A stretch of DNA of 14,568 nt from an uncultured Prevotella sp. (GTDB lineage: Bacteria > Bacteroidota > Bacteroidia > Bacteroidales > Bacteroidaceae). Under the pieces are notes generated by a model that saw nothing but the letters and a program-made list of their open reading frames with translations, ran no database searches and was not told the DNA's origin. Within the stretch, counting starts at the first letter, position 1, and every line of letters begins with the position of its first letter. The stretch is from assembly GCA_900552675.1 (NCBI GenBank), contig USAI01000058.1, forward strand, positions 1-14,568, given 5' to 3'. A program made the translations under genes and the position numbers. This document shows, piece by piece, positions 1 through 6,404 of the stretch.

Positions 1-80
1 TATGTGCAACTTTTTACTCATATTTATCAACTTAAATTAATTCCGCCAACGGGTTTACTTTAACAACTAAATAATTAAAA

Positions 81-2495
81 ATGAAAAAAAACATTAACTC
101 TAAACACATCGGCAGAGTGTTTGTCTACACACTGCTCTCGCTATTTTTCTGTATGGCAGGTGCTGGCAAGGTGTCTGCCAAAGGACTCGAACCAGTTGTC
201 CTGTTAGGCAATACATATTATAGTAGGAGTGGCATAGAAACCAGTCTTCAGTTATGGATATTCAACGGGAAATTGGAGACTTTAAACCCCAAACTATACA
301 ATTCCCGTTTTACTGGCGATGTGTATCTCTACATCGACGACAAAAAAGTAGCTAATCTTAAGGAAATGTGGTCTAATATATCCGATGCACACCTCACTTA
401 TTTTAAAGACATATCTGGTGATGTCGGCTATAGTTCAAGTATAATTCTTAATGGCAAAACGGTAGGCTCTGCACAGCTCCAAGATTTAAAGTGCGGACAG
501 GTAGGCGCATTTAGTAACCCCTACGAATCTGAGAAATCATGGGTTACCGTTGACCTTAAGCTCTCTTTCAATAAGACATTCTCTTATTATGGTCATAAGT
601 TTACGGTGAAGGGCAAATGGCAAGACCAGTCCAGCGGTTCTTTAGTACAAAAGGACGTGGCTCTTGACAGAAGCACCAGCGGAAACGTTCGTCCTATCAA
701 TTTTAAGGTGCAGCCTTCTGGTGATAAGATGATGTTCATTTGGGAGCAGCAAAGCTATAAAGAGTACTCCTCTACTTTAGGCAAGTGGTTGGTTTATAAG
801 CGCGTGGGCAACAAAAATGTCAAGCTGGGCGAGGTGGCTGCAAACGAACATTCGCTCCTTATAGAGAAGAAGAAGTATAGCTGTACGCATGATTACATTA
901 TAACATTCGTCCCCCAAGAATGTGAGGGGGAAGAGACTGTTTCTGGTCTTACCGCTAATCTTCCTGCCACAAGTCATAAGCTTAACGATGATATATGTCA
1001 AGTGTGCGGGAATAGTTTTTTCCGTTACCAAACAACCGATGGTAATAAGGTGGATATATCAAATAAAAATTTTGGTGCTACGGTAGTGGAGCATTATAGG
1101 GTTGGTGAAGATAATAAGTGCGTGATAGAGTTTGACGCTCCGATTACGCAAATTCCTGCGCAAGCGTTCTATAATTCAAACATTACAGGAAACCTTGTCA
1201 TTCCTAATACAGTAACAACAATAGATAATGAAGCCTTTTTCGGATGTGAAGATCTTAATGGCACTCTAACACTGTCAAATTCACTAACATCGATAGGCAA
1301 TAAGGCTTTCATTGCTTGTTCAGGATTGACGGGAGAATTGACAATACCAAACTCTGTAAAAACCATTGGAAAATTGGCTTTCAGTGATTGTTATGGGTTC
1401 ACGGGAAAATTGACATTATCAAACTCTGTAACAACCATTGAAGAAAATGCTTTCTATAATTGTTCTAGATTGACGGGAGATTTGACAATACCAAGCTCTG
1501 TAAAAAACATTGGAAGTTCGGCTTTTTGGAATTGTTCTGGATTCAAAGGAGAGTTGACAATACCAAACTCTGTAACAACTATTGGAGGTGTGGCTTTCTC
1601 AGGATGTTCTGGATTGACGGGAGATTTGACAATACCAAGCTCTGTAACAACTATTGGAAATGCGGCTTTTTATAATTGTTCAGGATTGACGGGAGATTTG
1701 TTATTACCTAAATCGTTGGAAGTAATTGGTACTAGTGCTTTTGGTAACTGTAATAATATTAAAACTATCACTTTCCAGTCGTTGCCTAAAGTTATAGGGG
1801 CATATTTCTATCTTCAAGCGAAAAAAGTAAGCCTGAGCGATGACTCATATATTAGCGACAAGGCAAATGGAACAGTTGATGCTATATCCTACACTCGCAC
1901 GATGACGAACAACTGGGGCACACTCGTGTTGCCGTACTCATTGACGCTGACTGGCAGCGAGCCTTACTGCCTGTATAAGATTGAAACACTGACTGGTGAC
2001 GAGCTTGTGCTGAGCCGCCTTGAAGGAGTGGTGGCTGCCGGCACTCCATGTATAGTAAAGCGCAACGGCACAGGGTCGGAACTGACATTTGACGCTAACG
2101 ATGCTACGTTGAATGTGGCAATAGAGGCTCAAACAGTGGACGACATGACATTCAGCGGCACTTACTGGACAGAGGATGTCAACAGCGGTTATGTTATATC
2201 AAAGGATCGCTTCTGGAATGTGGCTGAACTGAATAGCTCGGCTTCGGTTAAGGGTGTCAAGGTTCAGCCGTTCCGCGCTTGGCTCAGTGGCACTTCTGCC
2301 AACGCCCCTGCTCGCCTCAGCATGCGCATTGATGGCTCGGCTACTGGCATCAACGCTGCAGAGGCTCTCGACGCATTGAACGATGCCGAGGCAGAATATT
2401 ACAACCTCAGCGGAAAGCGTCTCAACGCACCACAGAAGGGCGTAAACATCGTGCGCATGAAGTCGGGAAAGACAAAGAAGATAATTATTAAATAA
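81..2495 (+). CDS. BspA-like leucine-rich-repeat surface protein, secreted
   Basis: The 804-residue protein starts with a basic N-terminus, a hydrophobic core at about residues 13-28 and a likely signal peptidase I site after VSA33. Residues 34-290 match nothing I can name; about 203-285 has a beta-rich, FN3-like look (low confidence). His299, Cys306 and Cys309 lie in a small HxnCxxCG motif. Eight 24-residue repeats of the Treponema/BspA type (LRR_5) fill residues 371-562, with signature LTIPNSVTTIG..AF..CSGLTG. From about residue 602 there is a C-terminal module starting ISYTRTMTNNWGTLVLPYSL, ending in a basic tail (772-804) with YYNLSGKRLNAPQKGVNIV. This tail type recurs in Prevotella surface proteins and may be an export or anchoring signal (inference). 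The family mediates binding to host or bacterial surfaces; the ligand cannot be predicted. The C-terminal part is clearly more G+C rich than the repeats. No TAnnTTTG promoter is visible in positions 1-80, so the promoter probably lies outside the window. The peptide gene at 2509 follows after 13 nt. Confidence 0.9.
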   Translation: MKKNINSKHIGRVFVYTLLSLFFCMAGAGKVSAKGLEPVVLLGNTYYSRSGIETSLQLWIFNGKLETLNPKLYNSRFTGDVYLYIDDKKVANLKEMWSNISDAHLTYFKDISGDVGYSSSIILNGKTVGSAQLQDLKCGQVGAFSNPYESEKSWVTVDLKLSFNKTFSYYGHKFTVKGKWQDQSSGSLVQKDVALDRSTSGNVRPINFKVQPSGDKMMFIWEQQSYKEYSSTLGKWLVYKRVGNKNVKLGEVAANEHSLLIEKKKYSCTHDYIITFVPQECEGEETVSGLTANLPATSHKLNDDICQVCGNSFFRYQTTDGNKVDISNKNFGATVVEHYRVGEDNKCVIEFDAPITQIPAQAFYNSNITGNLVIPNTVTTIDNEAFFGCEDLNGTLTLSNSLTSIGNKAFIACSGLTGELTIPNSVKTIGKLAFSDCYGFTGKLTLSNSVTTIEENAFYNCSRLTGDLTIPSSVKNIGSSAFWNCSGFKGELTIPNSVTTIGGVAFSGCSGLTGDLTIPSSVTTIGNAAFYNCSGLTGDLLLPKSLEVIGTSAFGNCNNIKTITFQSLPKVIGAYFYLQAKKVSLSDDSYISDKANGTVDAISYTRTMTNNWGTLVLPYSLTLTGSEPYCLYKIETLTGDELVLSRLEGVVAAGTPCIVKRNGTGSELTFDANDATLNVAIEAQTVDDMTFSGTYWTEDVNSGYVISKDRFWNVAELNSSASVKGVKVQPFRAWLSGTSANAPARLSMRIDGSATGINAAEALDALNDAEAEYYNLSGKRLNAPQKGVNIVRMKSGKTKKIIIK
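1191..1766 (+). repeat. Eight in-frame 72-bp leucine-rich-repeat units
   Basis: Eight consecutive units of exactly 72 bp encode 24-residue LRR_5 repeats (residues 371-562), with conserved Leu/Ile, Ala-Phe and Cys positions at constant spacing. The inner units are very similar at DNA level: gattgacgggagatttgac occurs from about 1468, 1613 and 1685. That suggests recent duplication or homogenisation and a unit number that may vary between strains. One degenerate unit precedes the array (about residues 336-370) and another follows it (563-580). Confidence 0.9.
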
Positions 2496-2508
2496 CGAAA
2501 CAACTATT

Positions 2509-2664
2509 ATGGACAAGAAAGAATATAAAAAGCCCCAAATCGATGTTATTGCTGTCGAGGCATTAGGCATCATGGCAGGGTCGCAAGAAACCCTCAAAAA
2601 GGGCTACGTAGAAGATATAACAGATGATATGACTGACAACAACGGATATTTTATGGCTGATTAG
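2509..2664 (+). CDS. Small peptide (51 aa) of the Bacteroidota K-x-Y-x-x-P / MAGS type
   Basis: This short gene starts with ATG 13 nt after the BspA-like stop codon and ends in TAG before a strong terminator, so it is probably cotranscribed with that gene. The product begins MDKKEYKKPQIDVIAVEALG, reaches IMAGS at residues 21-25, and ends in a very acidic half with DITDDMTDN and a terminal GYFMAD. Short proteins with a basic K-x-Y-x-x-P start and a MAGS-like element are, from my knowledge of the phylum, common behind surface-protein genes in Prevotella and Bacteroides, but I know of no established function. It has no signal peptide or membrane segment. The bipartite layout, basic start then small-residue element then acidic tail, resembles a leader-plus-core precursor; that is inference only. 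Position, full reading frame and a family-like N-terminus make it a likely real gene. Confidence 0.7.
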   Translation: MDKKEYKKPQIDVIAVEALGIMAGSQETLKKGYVEDITDDMTDNNGYFMAD

Positions 2665-2700
2665 ATTGTGTCTTATATTTGCGAAACCCGAGATAGTGGT

Positions 2701-2744
2701 GTTACGCCTCCTTTCAAGCAATGAAAAGGGGGCGTAACGTTTTG
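2701..2744 (+). terminator. Intrinsic terminator after the BspA-like/peptide unit
   Basis: GTTACGCC (2701-2708) pairs perfectly with GGCGTAAC (2731-2738). The stem extends inward through one G-U and five more pairs to 14 bp, with a loop of about 10 nt. A short T-run (2740-2743) follows. Confidence 0.85.
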
Positions 2745-2771
2745 TGGGATGCAAAAAAATAAGTAACTTTG
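2741..2771 (+). promoter_or_regulatory. Bacteroidota-type promoter for the tRNA nucleotidyltransferase gene
   Basis: TTTG (2741-2744) and TAACTTTG (2764-2771) are 19 nt apart, matching the Bacteroidota primary-sigma consensus TTTG / TAnnTTTG. The -33 element lies inside the T-run of the preceding terminator. Transcription should start a few bases after 2771, giving an untranslated leader of about 100 nt before 2877. Confidence 0.75.
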
Positions 2772-2876
2772 CATACTCATACCATCTTTTACCGCTGCAT
2801 CTTAGGCAAACATTGTGGGCCGTGAGGGCGTAGTGGCTGGCATGAAGTCATGAAAAAAACGTTTTTAGGATAAGTT

Positions 2877-4301
2877 ATGAAGCTCTATACTGATGCCGAA
2901 CTGGCACAAATACTTGATAAGGATATATTTCACTTGATTGGCGATACTGCCGACGAACTGAACCTCGACTGCTATGTTGTGGGAGGATATGTGCGCGACC
3001 TGTTTCTCGAGCGCCCCTCAAACGATATCGACGTAGTGGTGGTGGGCAGCGGCATACAGGTGGCCAACGCCTTGCGCAAGAAGATGGGACGCAGGGCGCA
3101 GATATCCGTGTTTAAGAATTTTGGCACGGCACAGGTGAAATATAAGGGTATGGAGATAGAGTTTGTGGGGGCTCGCCGCGAAAGCTACAGCCACGACTCG
3201 CGCAAACCTATCGTTGAAGATGGCACGCTGGAAGACGATCAGAACCGTCGCGACTTCACCGTCAACGCCATGGCCATACAGCTTAACCGTGCTCATTTTG
3301 GCGAACTTGTCGACCCCTTCGGCGGCATCGAAGACCTGGAAGACGGCATTATTCGCACGCCCCTTGACCCCGATATCACGTTTTCTGACGACCCCTTGCG
3401 TATGTTGCGCTGTGTGCGTTTTGCCACGCAGCTGCACTTCTTTATCGAAGACGAAACGTTTGAAGCGTTGGGACGTAACGCGCATCGCCTGAAAATTATT
3501 AGTGGCGAGCGCATCAGCGAAGAACTGAACAAAACCATTAAGGCAGCACAACCCAGCCGTGGCTTTGTCGACTTGCAGCGTTCGGGCCTTCTTCAGCTCA
3601 TCTTACCCGAGCTGGCAGGGCTGGATATTGTTGAAACACGCAATGGCCGTGCCCATAAAAACAACTTCTACCACACGCTCGAGGTGCTTGACAATGTGGC
3701 ACAAAAGAGCGATAACCTATGGTTGCGCTGGGCGGCTCTGTTGCACGATGTGGGAAAAACACGTAGCAAACGCTGGGACCCTGCATTGGGATGGACCTTT
3801 CATAACCACAACTATCTGGGCGCCAAGATGGTGCCTGATATCTTCCGCCGGCTGAAAGAGCCTATGGATGCTAAGATGAAGTATGTGCAAAAATTGGTCG
3901 ATTTGCACATGCGCCCCATCGCAATTGCCGATGAGGAGGTGACCGACAGCGCTGTGCGACGCCTCTTGAACGATGCTGGCGACGACATCGACGACCTGAT
4001 GACGCTGTGCGAAGCCGATATTACCAGCAAAAATCAGGTGCGCAAACGCCAGTTTCTTGACAATTTCCGCATGGTGCGCGAGAAGTTGGCCGACCTGAAA
4101 GAGCGCGACTACAAGCGTCTGTTACAGCCTTGTATCGATGGAAACGAAATTATGCAGATGTTCAACCTAAAGCCTTGCCGCGAAGTAGGCGCACTGAAAC
4201 AATGCCTAAAAGATGCGGTGCTTGACAATAAGGTGGAGAACGAACGCGAGCCGCTTATGCAGCTGCTCATGCAGAAAGCACGACAGATGGGGCTGGCCTA
4301 A
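2877..4301 (+). CDS. cca: CCA tRNA nucleotidyltransferase with HD domain
   Basis: This enzyme is predicted to add or repair the 3' CCA end of tRNAs in the cytoplasm. The 474-residue product has the class II nucleotidyltransferase head: GGYVRD at 36-41, catalytic Asp50 and Asp52 in NDIDVVV, and RRDFTVNAM at 124-132. The RNA-binding segment DDPLRMLRCVRFATQL follows. The C-terminal half carries an HD phosphohydrolase domain with His266 and LLHDVGK (His290-Asp291), so the protein could also have phosphatase or phosphodiesterase activity. Length and order fit the PcnB/Cca-HD family of Bacteroidota. Poly(A) polymerase is the alternative within the same superfamily and cannot be excluded from sequence alone. 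The gene has its own promoter and a terminator hairpin at its stop codon, so it is probably monocistronic. Confidence 0.9.
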   Translation: MKLYTDAELAQILDKDIFHLIGDTADELNLDCYVVGGYVRDLFLERPSNDIDVVVVGSGIQVANALRKKMGRRAQISVFKNFGTAQVKYKGMEIEFVGARRESYSHDSRKPIVEDGTLEDDQNRRDFTVNAMAIQLNRAHFGELVDPFGGIEDLEDGIIRTPLDPDITFSDDPLRMLRCVRFATQLHFFIEDETFEALGRNAHRLKIISGERISEELNKTIKAAQPSRGFVDLQRSGLLQLILPELAGLDIVETRNGRAHKNNFYHTLEVLDNVAQKSDNLWLRWAALLHDVGKTRSKRWDPALGWTFHNHNYLGAKMVPDIFRRLKEPMDAKMKYVQKLVDLHMRPIAIADEEVTDSAVRRLLNDAGDDIDDLMTLCEADITSKNQVRKRQFLDNFRMVREKLADLKERDYKRLLQPCIDGNEIMQMFNLKPCREVGALKQCLKDAVLDNKVENEREPLMQLLMQKARQMGLA

Positions 4302-4337
4302 TGGCCCCATCTATCTTACACCCCTTCTTCTTTTTAC
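4285..4337 (+). terminator. Hairpin terminator enclosing the cca stop codon
   Basis: AGATGGGGC (4285-4293) pairs perfectly with GCCCCATCT (4304-4312), and the TAA stop (4299-4301) sits in the 10-nt loop. The downstream sequence is pyrimidine-rich, but its first real T-run (4331-4335) starts about 19 nt after the stem. Purely intrinsic termination is therefore less certain, and a Rho-dependent contribution is plausible. Confidence 0.55.
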
Positions 4338-4361
4338 GTTCTTCTCGGCCTTGCCCCATTT

Positions 4362-4427
4362 TTTACATCTCAAGCCCCGTTTTTTTACATCTCAAGCCCT
4401 ATTCCTTTACATCTCAAGCTCCCGTTC
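4362..4427 (+). repeat. Three 22-bp intergenic direct repeats, family A
   Basis: The core TTTACATCTCAAGC begins at 4362, 4384 and 4406, exactly 22 bp apart, followed by a more variable C/T-rich remainder. A degenerate unit may precede the array (GCCCC at 4353). The period is not a multiple of three, which argues against coding. Confidence 0.85.
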
Positions 4428-4490
4428 TTTTTTCATTTCTATCTGGCTACTCTTTTGTGTAATAGCCTCTTTTCTTCATCATAATACTTT

Positions 4491-4579
4491 CTCATTCTCA
4501 CCACCTTTCCCTCTCATTCTCACCACCTTTCCCTCTTATTCTTCCCCTCTTTTCCTTCTCATTCTCCCCCTCTTTTTCT
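4491..4579 (+). repeat. 22-bp intergenic tandem repeats, family B
   Basis: Two identical 22-bp units, starting CTCATTCTCACCACC, lie at 4491-4512 and 4513-4534. Two degenerate units follow at 4535-4556 and about 4558-4579. The period is the same as in family A but the sequence differs. Confidence 0.85.
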
Positions 4580-4590
4580 TCTCTTTTTCT
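4491..4590 (+). other. G-free pyrimidine tract, Rho-utilisation-like
   Basis: By direct count, these 100 bases contain no G, 8 A, 44 C and 48 T. A C-rich, G-free, unstructured transcript just after a gene is the known profile of a Rho loading (rut) site, so the tract may back up the cca terminator. The opposite strand is nearly all purine, which could also allow triplex DNA. Both roles are inference. The remainder of the gap from 4302 to 5019 holds the repeats, promoter element and leader listed separately, with no credible gene. Confidence 0.4.
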
Positions 4591-4722
4591 TTGTTTGGCA
4601 ACCTTTGTTTATATTCTTCTTCACTGTACTTCTACTATCTGTGTGGTGCGAAAATATCTTAATGGTTGAATAATATTTGTTAAATATATAGGGATGATTA
4701 CCTTATTTATATATTTTGTTGG

Positions 4723-4730
4723 TATCTTTG
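4723..4730 (+). promoter_or_regulatory. Probable -7 element of the efflux operon promoter
   Basis: TATCTTTG matches the Bacteroidota -7 consensus TAnnTTTG, and it is the only such match between the cca stop codon and the adaptor start. A good TTTG at -33 is missing; only TTAC-like bases occur at the expected distance (about 4698-4701). That may mean a weak promoter or one that needs an activator. Confidence 0.5.
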
Positions 4731-4736
4731 CAGCCG

Positions 4737-5019
4737 AAAACTAAAACCAGATACTTAGTTTTCTCTTGTCGTCCAGCCTTAAGGCTTGGCCGATGGTAAA
4801 AAGATGGTGATAACAAATTAGGTTAAAGATAAATATATCTGCTATAATATATAAGGTGTAGCCAATATAATAAAAGGTGTTACTAATAAAGATAAAAGTG
4901 AAGCACCTGGCAATACTCTAAGATACGTTGGCCAGTGAATGGCCTGACAAACCCAATAGCAGACGGATAACAGATTAGAACAAATATTAAATTTTTAAGA
5001 GATAATTATTTAAATAGGT
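4737..5019 (+). promoter_or_regulatory. Long structured 5' leader of the efflux operon
   Basis: If transcription starts near 4737, the leader is about 285 nt. It can form several hairpins: AAAACTAA (4737-4744) with TTAGTTTT (4755-4762); AGCC/GGCT around TTAA (4775-4786); AGGTGTT (4875-4881) with AGCACCT (4902-4908, one G-U pair); and GGCCA (4930-4934) with TGGCC (4940-4944). No known riboswitch class is recognised. The end near the start codon is A/T-rich and looks unstructured. Confidence 0.4.
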
Positions 5020-6228
5020 ATGAAAAAAAACAAGTTTTTGATTCTTGCAGCTGCAGTAATGGCTGCGGTGCTTACCTCTTGTGGTGGAGGTAAAAGTGGT
5101 GGAAAACCTGATTTCGGCGACAACGAGTATGCTGTTCGCACCGTTCAGGGTCAGGAAGCCAATTTGCAAACAACGTATCCCGCTACTATTAAGGGTATGC
5201 AAGACGTAGAAATACGTCCGAAAGTGTCGGGCTTTATCACCAAACTGTGTGTGAAAGAAGGCCAAACAGTGAAGGCTGGCCAGCTGTTGTTTGTGATTGA
5301 CAATGTAACATACGCTGCTGCCGTACGTCAGGCAAAGGCTTCGGTAAACGCTGCTAAGGCTGCTTTGGCCACAGCAAAGCTTACCTATGAGAATAACGAG
5401 AAATTGTTTAAGAACAATGTTATTGGTGCTTTCGACCTTCAGTCGTCACGCAATAACTATGAGAGTGCACGGGCACAGCTGGCACAGGCTCAGGCTGCTT
5501 ACGTATCGGCTAAGCAAAACCTCGACTTCTGCTTTGTAACAAGCCCCACCAATGGCGTTGTAGGCGATCTGCCTTACCGTGTTGGTGCGCTGGTTAGCGC
5601 TTCGTCTCAGCAGCCTCTCACCACCGTGAGCAACATCAGCACCATGCAGGTTTACTTCTCAGTAACCGAGAAAGACTTGCTGGAAATGACAAAGGGCGCT
5701 GGCGGTTTGAACGCTGCCATCAGCAGCTATCCCGCAGTAAAACTGCAGTTGGCCGATGGCACTATCTACAATCAGCCTGGCCGTGTGGCTACTGTTAGCG
5801 GTGTTATCAATGCTACCACTGGTTCAGTGTCAATGCGTGCCGACTTCCCCAACCCTGATCATCTTTTGAAGAGTGGCGCTTCAGGCTCTATCGTTGTGCC
5901 TCATGTGTCTTCATCGGCCGTTATCATTCCTCAAGATGCTGTGGCTCAGGTACAAGATAAATACTTCGTTTATGTTGTAGGTAAGGATAACAAGGTGAAA
6001 TATACCGCTGTTACCATCAACCCCAACAACGATGGCAAAAACTATATCATCACCAGTGGCTTGAACATTGGCGACCGCTTCGTGGTAAATGGTATCTCAA
6101 GTTTGCAAGACGGTATGGAGATCAAACCTTTGACCGAAGCTCAGTATGCTGAGAAACTGAAGAAGACAGAAGAGTTGGGTGCCGCTCAGGGCGACCTCAA
6201 AAAACTGAAGAAAGCATTCGGAAAGTAA
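5020..6228 (+). CDS. acrA: RND efflux pump periplasmic adaptor (membrane fusion lipoprotein), AcrA type
   Basis: The adaptor links the inner-membrane pump to the outer-membrane channel. The 402-residue product has a lipoprotein signal with lipobox LTSC (Cys21) and a glycine-rich linker, so it should be lipid-anchored facing the periplasm. The lipoyl/barrel-sandwich half motif VEIRPKVSGFITKLCVKEGQ starts at residue 63. An Ala/Gln-rich coiled-coil hairpin (about 100-165) comes next, then the second lipoyl half with FVTSPTNGVVGDLPYRVGALV. The beta-barrel and membrane-proximal domains follow, including the family-typical VIIPQDAVAQVQDKYFVYVV. Length and order match HAE1-type adaptors. The pump gene begins 176 nt downstream, with no terminator or convincing promoter in the gap, so the two are probably one operon. 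No TetR- or AraC-type regulator is adjacent. The transported compounds cannot be read from the sequence; drugs or bile salts are typical for the family. Confidence 0.93.
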   Translation: MKKNKFLILAAAVMAAVLTSCGGGKSGGKPDFGDNEYAVRTVQGQEANLQTTYPATIKGMQDVEIRPKVSGFITKLCVKEGQTVKAGQLLFVIDNVTYAAAVRQAKASVNAAKAALATAKLTYENNEKLFKNNVIGAFDLQSSRNNYESARAQLAQAQAAYVSAKQNLDFCFVTSPTNGVVGDLPYRVGALVSASSQQPLTTVSNISTMQVYFSVTEKDLLEMTKGAGGLNAAISSYPAVKLQLADGTIYNQPGRVATVSGVINATTGSVSMRADFPNPDHLLKSGASGSIVVPHVSSSAVIIPQDAVAQVQDKYFVYVVGKDNKVKYTAVTINPNNDGKNYIITSGLNIGDRFVVNGISSLQDGMEIKPLTEAQYAEKLKKTEELGAAQGDLKKLKKAFGK

Positions 6229-6404
6229 AGAAAATAAAGGCTAAGAATGTATAGGTAAGTGCTATTGCTCCTTTCCATGGTCAGCGTCATCTTCTGCAGC
6301 TATCGTTATAATCATGATACTGCTTTAAAGATAATATGGCTTTTGAAAAGAGATAGGGCTAAACTTTGTTGTTCTTTCCTTCTTAACTCTTAAATAGAAA
6401 ACAG

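Noticed and set aside
2199..2597. 132-codon open frame on the - strand over the BspA-like end and the small peptide gene
   Set aside because: It overlaps two better-supported genes and shows no domain, signal or promoter.
2674..2681. TATATTTG as a -7 promoter element
   Set aside because: It has no TTTG at the right distance and lies upstream of the strong terminator, so it would give only a very short transcript.
3018..3551. 177-codon open frame on the - strand inside cca
   Set aside because: It is antisense to the catalytic head of the nucleotidyltransferase and shows no protein family features.
4362..4579. Possible CRISPR array
   Set aside because: The units are 22-bp tandem repeats with only a few variable bases rather than repeats split by unique spacers of about 30 bp, and no cas gene is present.
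4213..4662. 149-codon open frame on the + strand across the cca end and the C/T-rich intergenic region
   Set aside because: It overlaps cca in another frame, and most of it is low-complexity pyrimidine repeats with a 22-bp period that shifts the reading frame in each unit. The predicted protein is Phe/Ser/Leu-rich without any domain.
6342..6368. TTTG and TAAACTTTG as a promoter for the pump gene
   Set aside because: The -7 candidate has one base too many between TA and TTTG, and the spacing to the TTTG is 14-15 nt instead of about 19-21.
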